Positions 34,289-45,954 of a stretch of DNA of 64,000 nt are shown in pieces. A program made the translations under genes and the position numbers. Positions within the stretch are counted from its first letter, which is position 1. Each line of letters opens with the position of its first letter. This stretch comes from Heterocephalus glaber (taxonomy: Eukaryota > Chordata > Mammalia > Rodentia > Bathyergidae). The DNA is taken from assembly GCF_000247695.1 (NCBI RefSeq), contig NW_004624855.1:4963259-5027258 (forward strand), read 5' to 3'. Under the pieces are notes generated by a model. That model had not been told where the DNA came from, did no database searches, and saw only the letters and a program-made list of their open reading frames with translations.

Positions 34289-34692
34289 GTATTAGTCATT
34301 TTCTTGTTGCTGGGACAAAATACTGGACACCCATAACTTAAAGGAGAGATTTATTTTGATCCATATTTTCGAGGGTTCAGTCCACAGTTGGAGGACTACA
34401 AGGCAGAACTGCTTGAAGAACATGGCAGAGGAGAGCTGTTCAACTGATGGCAATCAGGAAGCAAAGAGAGAAGACAGGAGCCAGTGACAAGAATACACCT
34501 TTCCAGGTCATGTCCGCAATGATCCACCTCTTTTGATAAGAACTCATCACCTGGCAACAGATTCAAATAGGAACTCATCAATGGGTTAATTCACTGATGA
34601 GTATACTGCTCCCATGATACATTCAATTTCCAAAAGCCCCACATATGAATGTATGAGGCTTTGGGAGGACATTTTAAATCTAACAAGCCACA
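34289..34692 (-). mobile_element. ERVL-MaLR LTR (ORR1/MLT1-like), solo
   Basis: The plus strand begins 'ctgtattagtcattttcttg' and 'ttgctgggacaaaatactgg' (reversed 3' end). It then carries 'aaggagagatttattttgat' (reversed polyA-signal region), 'gagggttcagtccacagttg', 'ggaagcaaagagagaagaca', 'acctcttttgataagaactc' and 'ggctttgggaggacatttta'. About 400 bp, close to full length. No gag/pol remnant flanks it. Confidence 0.82.
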
Positions 34693-34709
34693 ATGAAAAA
34701 CAGTACAGA

Positions 34710-35122
34710 ATTTCCTCAAAAATGAAATGTGTATTCTCATTCATTTGTGGAAGGTGAAAAATTTTATATCATAGAAAAATAATGCTCACCTAAGACTGGA
34801 AAGGGTAGGAGGGAAAGAGGATGGAAAAGGGCTAGGTAAGAGGTAACAAAACACATTTAAATAGAAAGAATTAGTTCTTGTGTACAATAGCATAGTACTA
34901 TACATAGTTACTGTAATTCAGCTCTTCTTCTGCAATCTTCAACAACATACAATATTTCAAAACAACTAGAAGAGTGAATTTTTTCAACACATAAAATGAT
35001 AAATATTCATGGTAGTAGAAATGATAATTACCCTTATTTGATCATTAAATATTATAAACATATATCATATTATCAAATTGTGTCCCATAAATATGTACAA
35101 ATACTATATGCCAATTTTTAAA
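34710..35122 (+). mobile_element. old LINE-1 3' UTR (L1MA/L1MB-like)
   Basis: In order: 'gtattctcattcatttgtgg', 'actggaaagggtaggaggga', 'atagaaagaattagttcttg', 'tgtacaatagcatagtacta', 'aacaactagaagagtgaatt', 'gataattacccttatttgat', 'cattaaatattataaacata' and 'tgtcccataaatatgtacaa'. This is the well-known 3' UTR of eutherian L1M elements, on the plus strand, with modest indels. Confidence 0.85.
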
Positions 35123-35217
35123 GAGGAAAAAATGAGTCATCAGTTTGAAGACTTCTTTAGAAAAAGATCAACCTATGAAATAAGAAAGGGATAATTTCAC
35201 CTATGTTTCCAGTCAAG

Positions 35218-35325
35218 AATTAGAATTATTTGGGCTGGGGGATTTAGTTCAGTGGCACTGCAACTGCCTCGCAAGCTCAAGGTCCTGAGTTCAAACCACG
35301 GTGCCCCCCCAAAATTAGAATTATT
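35218..35325 (+). mobile_element. ID SINE with perfect 13-bp TSD
   Basis: A complete ID unit ('ggctgggggatttagttcag' ... 'ggtcctgagttcaaaccacg') lies at 35231-35312. Perfect duplications 'aattagaattatt' flank it at 35218-35230 and 35313-35325. The perfect duplication suggests a recent insertion. Confidence 0.92.
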
Positions 35326-35477
35326 GCTTCTGCTTTATCTCCCTTCTTGTTGGAGATATCTAGGCTAAATTGAAAGTGATCACTTCATCATAAGACTGGT
35401 CTAAAAATATTTGTGTTTTATCCTTCATATAAGCCATAGGATTGTTAATATTAAAAAATTAATTTAGAGTAAATTCA

Positions 35478-35712
35478 TTTAGCCAGACATGGTGACACAC
35501 ACCTGTAATCTCAGTACTCAGGCAGCCTGTGCCAGGAGGATCATGAATTTGAGACCAGCCTGAGTAGCTTAGCAACTCAGGAAAATACTATATCCAAACA
35601 AAAAAGGGATGGGGATTTAGCTCAGTTGTGCCACCGCCTGTCTCGCAAGCGCAAGGTCCTGAGTTCAATTCCTGGTACCAAAATTAAAAATTAAAGATTA
35701 AAAATTAAAATA
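35478..35712 (+). mobile_element. B1-dID dimeric SINE
   Basis: A plus-strand B1 monomer ('agccagacatggtgacacac', 'acctgtaatctcagtactca', 'tgagaccagcctgagtagct') is joined through an A-rich linker to an ID unit ('gggatggggatttagctcag', 'gcctgtctcgcaagcgcaag', 'gtcctgagttcaattcctgg'). An AATTAAA-rich tail follows. It is the best-preserved dimer in the window. Confidence 0.9.
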
Positions 35713-35714
35713 TT

Positions 35715-35782
35715 AAAAATGGCTGAGAATTTAGCTCAGTGTAAAGGCCCTGGGTTAAATCCCCAGAATTGCAGGGGGAAAA
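35715..35782 (+). mobile_element. internally deleted ID unit
   Basis: 'atggctgagaatttagctca' is followed almost at once by 'gtaaaggccctgggttaaat' and 'ccccagaattgcaggggg'. About 20 middle bases of the ID are missing. It sits immediately behind the A-rich tail of the dimer at 35478-35712. Confidence 0.78.
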
Positions 35783-36331
35783 AAATCCATGAACCTTTTG
35801 TGATCTAAATATTTTACAACATTCTTCACCAGTCTTTTAGAAAAGTTTTAAGAATTCTGTTTGAGATTATCACATTTTGTTAATAAGGAAGGGACCAGAA
35901 AAGCCCAACATATACCCTGAACTCATACCTTGGTGTATTGTGCATTTCATACTTTAGAGATTAATAATATATTTTATGAAGTGAATACTTGTCTGATCTT
36001 TAAATGAGCCTAAGTGTGCTAGAGAAAAAAAAAAGAGAAGCTTCAAGTGAACCTCCATACAGTTAGAGAACAGCCTCCCATTTTGGCATGGACAAGAGTT
36101 GTGCTCTTAAATTTTCATAGCAGAATGTCCACTCCTGCTTGGACATCCAGTATATTAAGCATATGAATCTTTGTTTAATCAACAACCCAGAATATAGACA
36201 CTTGAAGCACTTTTCAGAAAATTTAAGTTTTAATTGCCTTTGAGCCTATACTTCAGACAACCTTTATGGATATAGCCAATATTTAGGATATCTAGTGTTA
36301 TTTGAATTTTTCAAACAAGAATGTATGTATT

Positions 36332-36460
36332 TATACATAAACTTTGACATTATTTTATTATTTATTTATTTTTTGGTACCAGGGATCAAACTCAGGACCT
36401 TGCGCTTGCAAGGAAGGTGTGGCACCACTGAGCTAAATCCCTGGCCCTATACATAAACTT
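36332..36460 (-). mobile_element. ID SINE with perfect 13-bp TSD
   Basis: A reversed ID unit ('ttggtaccagggatcaaact', 'ccttgcgcttgcaaggaagg', 'accactgagctaaatccctg') is preceded by a (TTTA)n-like tail at 36350-36372. Perfect duplications 'tatacataaactt' occur at 36332-36344 and 36448-36460. It looks recent. Confidence 0.93.
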
Positions 36461-36519
36461 CTATAATGATATAAGTGTGCTTCTTTTATGTAAAACTATA
36501 GAAGAAGACAACTACACTC

Positions 36520-36680
36520 TTTACCTTATTCATTTAGTAAGCATTTATTAGGATCCTATTATAATCAGATTCTGTAATGGTTGGTACATAAGGAGTGCAA
36601 AAAGTGAAGGGGTTTCTGCCCACCAAAGGAAAGGAAACTTAGAGCTATTTGCACTAAAACAAATTTATTATGGTCAAGGA
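36520..36680 (-). repeat. L2 fragment
   Basis: 'catttagtaagcatttatta' and 'ggatcctattataatcagat' then 'gggtttctgcccaccaaagg' follow reversed L2 ('caacaaacatttattgagcacctactatgtgccagg', 'ggtccctgccctc'). Confidence 0.55.
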
Positions 36681-36689
36681 CGATATAAG

Positions 36690-39540
36690 TTAATTTGGAG
36701 CCAGTCTTAGATAAAATTATAAGAATGAGATTATGAGGTCATAGGTAAAGCTGGTGGTGGTGTTATCCCAATGCAGTTTGGGAATAAAAAATAGCTTTTC
36801 CTCTTCCAACAAACTCATGCTCCACACATAAGTGCATACAGAGATGCAGTGCTGAAACCACCCATGCTAATGTTTCTTTGTTCTTTTCCTCAAATGCTCC
36901 CAAGTTAAAAGATCTGGAAAACAGGATAATGCTTTTTAACTTAATTGTAACAACATATTGTCCACATATGATATATTGTATTTATTTTCTTCTCTGAAAT
37001 GTGTTTTCTGATCTTCCCAAACTTTAGTTTCCCCACTTCAAAAAAGCACCTATTACTCATTGTGTTTCTTGTAATTTGAAGAAATATAATGCATAAGTGT
37101 CAAAAATTCATCCCTGGCTCTTTGGTACACAGTTATTTAGGTCTGAAGAAAGTGTACAGTTACATTGGTACAATTATAGAGTATTTAATTTATGGTAGTA
37201 TGAGCAGCCATGGAGAATGCAAGTGAAAGAAATCAAGAAATGATGGAGTAGAATGCATACCTTTGTTTAGTTCCTAAGGCTCTAGTACTGTATTGAAGTT
37301 ACATGATCTTGTATTTATACACTATTTGGGTTTAAAGTTGGTATATTATAATGAATAATTTAATAAAGCTACAGCCTAAATCCAAAGGGGAAAAAACCTA
37401 AAACATAATTACAACCTTGTGAAATGCCTTCCACAAAACCAAGAAGTCTTAAGGGCAAGTGGATTTAATAGATTCAATGACTAGCATATCATAATAATTC
37501 AAATTTGATTTTCTCTCTTCTGCAGTTCCAACCTCAAAAATATTGCTTATTGTTTCATTAAGTATTATAAATGCTGAATTCTGATGGTAGAATAATATTG
37601 TAAATTTGAGTGTAGCATTCATTTTTAATCATAGGTTTTGTATGTTGACTCATACTTTTATCCAAATTAAGAGCCTTTGTTTTCTAGAGATGACTGTAAA
37701 AAGAGACACTCAAAAGTAAAAAGTATAAACTTAATTAAATATATATATAATAATTACTTGGCATAGGCCACCAACTAAGTATTTTGGAGTAGTAAATTTT
37801 ATTAATTGGGTGGTTAATTTAATATGGAATTTGGTTCTCTTTGTTCCAGACCAGGCTGAAAATCTTTTAAAAGGGTGCCCATCCAAACTTCTTTCTTAAT
37901 ATTTGGAGTTAAATTTCTTCCCAATTGAGAATAATATTCTTCAAATGTGCCATGGTTGGAAAAATCAGTTGGCACAATAAAAGCTTATTTTAAAAAAAAT
38001 AAGGGGTTAGGATTAAAATGTGACTACTATACACATGTATGCATTTTAAGAAGAATATAAATTCTTGAAAGCAAACATTACCCCTAAAAGAACTGTCAGA
38101 TAGCCTTTCTCATAAAATACTTTCTTATATAACTCAAGAAATATTCCTAGAAAATAGATTCCCTCCTAAAAACTATAAATCTTTAAAATTTTTACAATGA
38201 GCACCTTTGAATTAAAAATCAAGGTCTTGTACATTTTGTAATCTGTCTTTCTTCAGTATCTTAAGTATCAGCAATATGTTTTGTAACCATGTTACTTTTC
38301 ACTTATTATTAAAGCACCCAAAGGGTACACAACCAGAAGTGCTTTTTAGTGTATTTATTTCTATATTTGACATTTACTTCTATTTTAGGTCCACACAGAT
38401 GGGAAATCAACTTCAGTTGGTTAAGAATTCCACTCTCTCATTGTCCTGGAGTCACTAAATCTCTAAGAGTTCAAAGGGGAACATAGATTTTGTGGATCCT
38501 CCATCCTCATGAGCTCACCAGACATTGCCACCCAGTCACTGTAGGATGATTGGTCAATACAGATTCCCTGACATCCTTTCTTATTTCCCAGCCTACATAG
38601 CATTTAGGTGCTACTCTGTCATACTTGGAAAATCTTCATGTTGCAAGGTTGAAATCTGCTTCTTAATGCTCTCAGGCACCTAAAAATCCTGCTCCTCCAA
38701 TGCTGGGCACACCCCAAGAAACTTTTGGAGACTTTCTCAGGGTCATCTGCTTATAGAGACAATCATATACATGTGCAATTTTTCTGCTCTCACACCATGC
38801 TAAGAATGAGGAAAGTGTAGTGTTTTGCTACCTCTGCAAACTCTACCCCAGGTGAGGTACAATTTTTCTCAGATTCTCAAACCTGTCTGTGTTTTGCGTT
38901 CTTTATTTTTTTCCCCCATTATCCTTTACCTGGCCTTGCTCTAGACCTGGTAGATGAGATCCCAGTTAAAAACCTACTGCCACCTCAGCACTCTCTACTT
39001 CCCCTTCTCAGGGATCTTGATGATGGAAAGCCTTGAATTCTGTCATCAGAAATTCTCTTGTATTCTTGTAATTTCTTTATTAATCAGGAAAGATTGTCTA
39101 GTTTATTCCTACCCCATGAAACATGTGTGGCAGAGCTTCCTGGTTTTTGTTCCTAAAAGCCAGAGCCTACTGAAGAAAATAAATTTTGAGGAGAAAGAAA
39201 TTCCCCTCGGAATACAAAGCATTCTTGAGGATTCTGAAAAAGAGAATACAAAGGTATGCTAGGAGTCCTCTGAGCAATGAAGATCTGCATCCTCCAAGTC
39301 CCAAAGGTACACTAAGGAGGTAAATATCACAGACTTGGGGGATCCCATAACACAAAGTTTCCAGTGGCCCAGGTATGTTATGGAAGTAACTGAAAAGTAG
39401 ACTGGGTCCCATATGGTTTTCCCCCAATCTATTTCTCTTTTTGAGCTTGAGCTCTCCTTGTAATTCTCCTTGTCTCAACTCTATCCACAATGACTAGTAT
39501 AACTGTAGACAAAACATGTTTTATACTCCTCTGGGAAATT
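36690..39540. other. unassigned non-coding DNA
   Basis: About 2.9 kb with no recognised repeat, exon or RNA. The 102- and 107-codon open frames at 38954-39262 (+) and 39167-39490 (-) overlap on opposite strands, have no domain and no start context worth noting. Confidence 0.42.
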
Positions 39541-39549
39541 AAAGTATGC

Positions 39550-39990
39550 AGCAGAACGTTGGAATACACAGATTTGAAGCTCAAAACCATGATCTAGGTT
39601 GTAGACAGTTTTGTATTTGTCAGCCTGATGTTGAACCGGGAAGATGGATGGGCTTCGTCAGGGAGTCAGTAGAGCAAAAAGGCAACAAGAGAGCAGAAAC
39701 ATGTGAATGTCTGACAGGCAAAGAGAGACCAGGAGTATGGTCATGATTAACAGGTAAAGGAGAAGGGGAAGTCCAAAGAGAAGGAGAGTGATAAAAGGAG
39801 GGAAAAGAACCTAGAGGAGAACCAAGATAGATAAGCTTTCAGGGAGGAATTACCACACTCAGCAAATGCAAGAGAATTTTCAGTAGGATGGTAGTCACAT
39901 AAATAAAATCAAACAGTGGAGAATGGTGGTGATTGTGTCACCTCAAGTGTAAGTCAGAAAATAGGTTCTAGAGCTATACAGTAGATCTAG
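39550..39990 (-). repeat. possible L2 fragment, purine-rich
   Basis: 'gagagaccaggagtatggtc', 'gaaggagagtgataaaagga' and 'tcagtaggatggtag' recall the reversed L2 ORF-side segment rich in 'gagaccaggagagagtgg' and 'aggtcaagtaggatgagga'. Weak. It could be ordinary unique DNA. Confidence 0.35.
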
Positions 39991-39994
39991 AAAA

Positions 39995-42190
39995 GAGGAA
40001 AAGAAGGAGTTCATTTAGAAATTACTTTACTTGGTTTCTCTTTTCACTTGTAAGGTACGTGCCTCCTCTGTCCCTAAAAGCTGACATCTGTTGTCTTCAC
40101 CTTCCTGTCACTCGGTCCCTCAATTAGGCAAACATTCACTTGTCTTTCATGTTTCTTTATGGTGGGCATGTGTTCTGGACATTGTGCTTAGCATTTGAGT
40201 ATTTTAAAAATGGATAATACTTCCCTTGAATAACATTACGGAAAAAAGTAAATGTGAAAATAAGAATTAAAAATATAGCATTGTTAAGTACTGTATCAAC
40301 ATATGCACAATGCTAAGTGAATTCATTTGGGAGATTTATGAACATTTGAGTAATATGTCAGCTAGAATCATCTCCTTTCTTCATGAATTCTTTCATTGTT
40401 CTCTTCAGAGAACCTTTAAGAAGTTACTTAAGGCATTTCTTTGCATCTAGGAATACAGAAGGCATTCTCTGCCTTCTTAGCTCAAGGACAAAATAGACTC
40501 CTGACATAAACTTGGTGTTCTTACCTGTCATGAAGCAGAGCAATGTTACTTTATTTTAAGAGTTTGTTTCTTTTCAATGCTTTTATATTAAGTACAAATT
40601 TCTCTATCCTGAGTTGTGTCTGGTGTTCCCAACATCTTCACCCCATGCCCCAGCATCTAAGATTTCTAGCTCCTTCCTGCACAGCTTATATCTATGTTAC
40701 TTGGATTCTTCTGTCTTCTAAAATTCATTTAATAATTCTGTATATTAAAATATCTCTATTAACATATCCAACACTATTTCTATTTTCCTGACCATACATC
40801 TCCATGAACGAGTGTTCATCCAATACTTGCCTTTAGTAATTCACAAATGACTGAGGAAAGATGAAGGCAATATTCAGCTGGTACTTGTTATAGCTATAAC
40901 AGTTGAGTTCATCAAATATCTGCCTGATTATTCAGTGTCAAAACTATAATAACTATTAGATATTTTGAATATCAACATTGTCTTTCATATCAGATACTGA
41001 GATCATCCTTCTGATATTTATTATTCATGGTGTGTGAGACTTGTTTTTATGAAATCAATCAATATAGTATAGATTAATTTTACCTGGAATCATATCTAAG
41101 CTTACCTGTTTTTATTTTCTTTTAAAGATTACACATCTAGTATTTCACTGTGACACAAAAATTTGGAAAATGGTTTAAATTGTTATGAACAATTCACATC
41201 TTCAAATGCTATGAACAATTCAAAACATTTCATATCTTGCCTTACATCACAGATATTGGGCCTGAAAGAAACAGAGAGAATGCTTTTGTGGTTACATGGG
41301 TGTTCATTGTACTACAAAATACCTAGTTCAGACAGAGTGTGAAAGCACTAAGGGTAAAATTAAAGATAAATAAATAAACAAGACAAAGTTTGTATAGTTT
41401 CCTTTAGCACATTTGAATATTTTATGGGAAGATGGTAAATACTATGGTATAATTCATCTGTTAATCAGCTTATGTTTTTTAATAGTCAGAAAATTATTAA
41501 AAGGTTATTTTATTAAATTAACCATTTGAAACTAAGTGGCTTGTTTTTATTACACTTAGTTGATGCTTTACATTAATACAGAGGCTATCGAACTGTATTT
41601 GTCAAGTTTGGTAAAGTGGTAATATTTTGTCAAAGTTCTGATTCAGCTTCAAGGAGACAAACTTTAAGAATATACTAATTTGTCTCCCAGTAGTGAAGGG
41701 AGAGAATACTATAGCAAGAGATTGTGTTTATTGATGTGTGTGGGTAGCAAGTACTGGATAAAAGAACTCAAGATTGGTTGTATGAATTTAATTCTGTGCC
41801 ACACATTTGCTGAACCACTTGCTATTTTTGGAACATTGTCTCCTGTTACACACAGTTCATCTGGAAAATGTCTATTCTTTCTTTGTGACTCATTTTCTCT
41901 GGTTTTATACCAACCCTTCTTTCTCTGCTCCCATTTTAATCCCTTCCTTCTCAATCTTCTCAAAAATACCTTGTCTCCACCTTTGTTATATCACATAAAA
42001 ATAGTTTCTTTACTTATTTTTTCCACGCAAAATCATGATTCTCAAGAACCAAAAGTAATTCACTTTGTATCACTTTCTTTTAGCACAAGAGAAGACAAGT
42101 AGTGAACAGTCAGTACATACTAAGTAAATGAAAAAGTGACTTAAAATACATGAAAATGTTACCAACAACTGTCCAAGGGTGATGAGTACT
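39995..42190. other. unassigned non-coding DNA
   Basis: No gene recognised. A weak reversed L2-like patch lies at 40110-40250. The 140-codon open frame at 41680-42102 is rich in Ser, Phe and Leu from T/C-rich DNA and has no domain. I treat it as chance. Confidence 0.42.
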
Positions 42191-42192
42191 TT

Positions 42193-42322
42193 CTTTTTTT
42201 TTTCATTAAATTTATTGGTGCATTTTAGGTATACAAAACACTTACATTCATCATTGGGATCTTGTACCTTTACATGATGTATCTTGGTTCTTATTTTTTC
42301 CCCATTCCCCCGCCCTTCATAT
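42193..42322 (-). mobile_element. LINE-1 3' terminal fragment
   Basis: The poly-T start, then 'attaaatttattggtgcatt', 'cttacattcatcattgggat', 'cttgtacctttacatgatgt' and 'tcttattttttccccattcc' match the reversed 3' end of the same young rodent L1 family as at 3.7 kb and 46.2 kb. About 130 bp only: a severely 5'-truncated insertion. Confidence 0.85.
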
Positions 42323-42324
42323 AT

Positions 42325-43480
42325 TTTAAGTTCTTTTTAATTCACACTATCTCTTTATTTTTTCAACTAATGTAGCTGTGAATAACTTTTTATTACAAGC
42401 TCTTAATAATTATAATATTTAATCACCATATGAAGCTGCAATCTGTATTTGCTACAATGTGCTTTGAATTCCAAATAGTAAAACGATAAATATGTAAATT
42501 TTTTTTAAAAAATGACTGAAAAGGGAAAACAATAAATAATTGAATTTGGGGTATAGTTGTGATTTTTCAAGGCTCAAATGGAAATGTAAGATTTCCAATA
42601 AACCACAAGGAATGTTTGATGGAAAATACTTAGATTAAAGAGAAAAATGAACACAAGATACAAGTAACAATATCTGATACTAAGCCAATAAACCACCCAT
42701 TTAACTATTATGACAATTAATATTGGAAAGAAGAGGAAAATATATATCATAGATTCAGAAAACTGATAGTTAATGACGAGGGCAAGAATGACCAATATAA
42801 AAATTTACCTATTTGACTTTAGGAAAAAGTAATATCAAAACTATTTTAGAGAGATGAGACTGCATCCTATTCTTTTATCTCCAAAAAAAGAGCTGCCATA
42901 GACATTTTAGTAAATAATTTTTGTGTTGTCCTAGATCTTCTTTATAATTTTATTTTCAAAACAGATTTTTATGAATGTATGGAGCAAGAGGAAGATTAAG
43001 AAAGAAATTATTACTAGAAATCATTACTATTCATCATTACTAGTATTTATTTGTATCAGCAGTATTTCCTGAGATCCTAATGCTGTGGGTAAGTTCTTTG
43101 CTGCCCAACTAGGATAATGCTTGCTGATTTTAGGATGTGTGTAAAGTTGAATTTTTGCATATACTTTGGGATCCAGTTGTAGGATTCATTTTTTTCTATT
43201 AGCATTTTAAATTTTTTGTAAACTATAACGACAAATTATTGGAGATTTTTAAATTAATTAATTTTATTTATTTTAATTTAATGAATTGTGATTGCATATG
43301 AACTAAGCAATGTTCTAATCTTTCAACTTCACATGCATACACAAAATAATTGGATTCTTGAATTAGTAGTCTCCCAAATTGTCTTGAGTTTATTAGTAGA
43401 GCTAAGACAAATAGAAAAAAAAATAAACTCTTTCTAGTTGGTTCGACACATCAGGGTTAAACACCTGAGAAAATTTGCCT
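42325..43480. other. unassigned AT-rich DNA
   Basis: Very AT-rich, no gene or confident repeat. Confidence 0.42.
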
Positions 43481-43489
43481 AACTTATAG

Positions 43490-44461
43490 CAATGTTTTTA
43501 ATTGAAATAGAATTCATATGTCATAGAATTCACCACTTGAAAACATACAGTTTAGTGGGCTTTTAGATATTCAAAAGTTGTACAATTATCACCACTATCT
43601 AGTTCCTGATCATTTCATCATACCAAAAAAAGCCCCACATCGTAGCTGGTGTTACTCTCCATTTCATATCAGCTTAGTCCATGACAACAACTAATCTCTT
43701 TTATCTATATGAGTTTGCCTAATTTGGAAAACTTAAATAAATAGGGAAAAAATAATTTGTAGGCTTTTGTGTCTGGATTTCTTCATTTAGCATAATCGTT
43801 TAAGGTTCTTCTATGACACACGTGTCTGAGCCTTCTCTGCCAGCACATTAGCCAAGTCACCCCAGCAGCCAAGCACCTGATAACAGTTGTTTCTTCTAAA
43901 CAAAAACCTCAGTATTCAAGTGTCAATTAGTGTTGGCACTTTGCGATAAATACCTGGGTGTTGGGTTGCAGTTTGGGAACTTGGTCTCTCAACGGCTCAC
44001 CATCACTCCTCTATATGATAGGATGCATCAGTATTTTCTTCTTTTATGCAGAATAATATTCCATTGTGTGGATATACCCCATTTTCAAAACCCATTTCTT
44101 AGCTGATGGACATTTACAATGATGCTACTTTTTGAATATTATGAATAATGCCACTCTGATCATTCTTGTTCAAGTTTTTGTAATCACATATTTTCACTCT
44201 CTTGGGCATGTACTCAAGAGTGATATTATTTTGTCACATGTTAATGCTATAGTTAATCTTCAAACAAACTGTCTGTTTTCCAAAGTGGCTGCACCATTTT
44301 AGATTTGCACCAGCAATGTAAGTGTTTCTAATTTCTCCATATGTTTGACAGCACTTGTTATGTCACATTTTAAAAAAAATCTGGTAATCTTGGTGAATGT
44401 GCAGTGGAAACCATTTTATTTTTTCCATTTCTGTGTAATGGAATCAGACAGAAGCAATTAG
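43490..44461 (-). mobile_element. old LINE-1 (L1M-type), interrupted
   Basis: Reversed L1M landmarks appear in order: 'aaaacatacagtttagtggg', 'gtacaattatcaccactatc', 'tttcttcatttagcataatc', 'cagaataatattccattgtg', 'agctgatggacatttacaat', 'ttttccaaagtggctgcacc' and 'agatttgcaccagcaatgta'. It is broken near 43815-44008 by foreign sequence and ends at a B1-dID. Highly diverged. Confidence 0.82.
43815..44008. mobile_element. unclassified 194-bp insertion in old L1 (LTR-like?)
   Basis: L1 sequence breaks after 'ggttcttctat' and resumes at 'tctatatgataggatgcatc', with TCTAT on both sides as a possible 5-bp target duplication. The insert contains a TATA-like 'gcgataaatacc' (43943-43954). Its 'gtttgggaacttggtctctc' near the right end recalls retroviral LTR downstream sequence. 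No internal retroviral DNA. Family unknown to me. Confidence 0.45.
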
Positions 44462-44463
44462 TT

Positions 44464-44675
44464 CCTTTTTGTTTTTCAGCACTGGGGCTTGAACTCAGGA
44501 CTTTCATACTAAGCTGCATACCCAGTCCTCCCTACTTTTTCTTTTTTTCTGAGACAGGATCTCACTAACTCCCTAAATTGCCCAGGCTGGGCTTAAACTT
44601 ATGATCCTCCTGCCTCAGTTCCCCAGGGTGCTAGGATTATACCACCTAGGTGAACACCACCATGCTTTGCTTTGT
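44464..44675 (-). mobile_element. B1-dID dimeric SINE
   Basis: The reversed ID unit ('actggggcttgaactcagga', 'taagctgcatacccagtcc') is joined by a T-rich linker to the reversed B1 ('ctgagacaggatctcactaa', 'aaattgcccaggctgggctt', 'gatcctcctgcctcagttcc', 'ggtgaacaccaccatgcttt'). Confidence 0.87.
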
Positions 44676-44679
44676 TCCA

Positions 44680-45060
44680 TTATTAAGTAGATACAGACAT
44701 GCATCATTCTCCAACCCACATAGGAAATTCAGTGAAAAAACAGACCATGTACTTGAACACAGGAAGTCAGAAGTCTTAAAGGAACAATGTATACATTAGG
44801 CTATATTCACTGATTACAGGGTAAAATTAAAAAAAAAAAACAGCAATAAAACAATATTACAAGCTCTCATATAATCTGAAGCCTAGGTCAGAAACATCTG
44901 ATAAAAATCTTCCAAATAATCAATGGATGATAAAATTGAAAATGAATCTTAAAAAATCTAGAATTGAATTGTTATAAAGCTAAAACATACAGATATATTC
45001 ATATATTTGTGACACAGCCAAAGTAGTTCTAAGGTATTTATTATCTAAATAAATACTTAA
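44680..45060. other. unassigned AT-rich DNA
   Basis: No gene or repeat recognised. Confidence 0.4.
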
Positions 45061-45099
45061 AAATGTTCATTGAATCTCTCACCATGCACTAAACTAAAA

Positions 45100-45538
45100 T
45101 CGAAATGGATTAAGGATCTAAATATTAAAATAGAAATGCTGGATCGCCTGGAACAGAGGTTAGGTAGAACTCTTGAAGACATCGGTGTAGCAAAAGATTT
45201 TATGAATAAAACCTCAGTTGCCCATGAACTAGCACAAACAATCAACAAGTGGGATCTCTTCTTCTTAAAAAGCTTCTGCAAAACAAGAGAAACCACCAAC
45301 AGTGTGAAGAGACAACCCACAATGTGAGAAAAAATCTTCACCTGCTCTTCCTCAGTCAAAGGTCTACTATCCCGCATCTATAAAGAACTTAAAAAGATCA
45401 GACCTCCCAAATTTAAAGGCCCAATCCAAAAATTGGCATCTGAAATGAACAGACATTTCTCAGACAAAGAAGTAGAAATAGCAAATAAATACATGAAACA
45501 ATGTTCAAGATCACTGGTCATTTGAGAGATGCAAATGA
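45100..45538 (+). pseudogene. LINE-1 ORF2 C-terminal remnant
   Basis: The frame reads KSKWIKDLNIKIEM, then GVAKDFMNKTSVAHEL and NKWDLFFLKSFC, then ETTNSVKRQPT. It continues after a stop to SRIYKELKK and NRHFSDKEVEIANKYMK. These are conserved blocks in the C-terminal part of L1 ORF2p, downstream of the reverse transcriptase. In-frame TGA codons at 45325-45327 (a Trp site in the family) and 45523-45525 (an Arg site) inactivate it. The rest is lost in the N run. Confidence 0.85.
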
Positions 45539-45954
45539 NNNNNNNNNNNNNNNNNNNNNNNNNNNNNNNNNNNNNNNNNNNNNNNNNNNNNNNNNNNNNN
45601 NNNNNNNNNNNNNNNNNNNNNNNNNNNNNNNNNNNNNNNNNNNNNNNNNNNNNNNNNNNNNNNNNNNNNNNNNNNNNNNNNNNNNNNNNNNNNNNNNNNN
45701 NNNNNNNNNNNNNNNNNNNNNNNNNNNNNNNNNNNNNNNNNNNNNNNNNNNNNNNNNNNNNNNNNNNNNNNNNNNNNNNNNNNNNNNNNNNNNNNNNNNN
45801 NNNNNNNNNNNNNNNNNNNNNNNNNNNNNNNNNNNNNNNNNNNNNNNNNNNNNNNNNNNNNNNNNNNNNNNNNNNNNNNNNNNNNNNNNNNNNNNNNNNN
45901 NNNNNNNNNNNNNNNNNNNNNNNNNNNNNNNNNNNNNNNNNNNNNNNNNNNNNN
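45539..45954. other. assembly gap, 416 N
   Basis: 416 unknown bases inside one L1 insertion. Open frames spanning it are artefacts. A non-round number suggests a sized rather than placeholder gap. Confidence 1.

Noticed and set aside
41680..42102. 140-codon open frame, plus strand
   Set aside because: Ser/Phe/Leu-rich translation of T/C-rich DNA, with no domain, no splice context and an overlapping antisense open frame.
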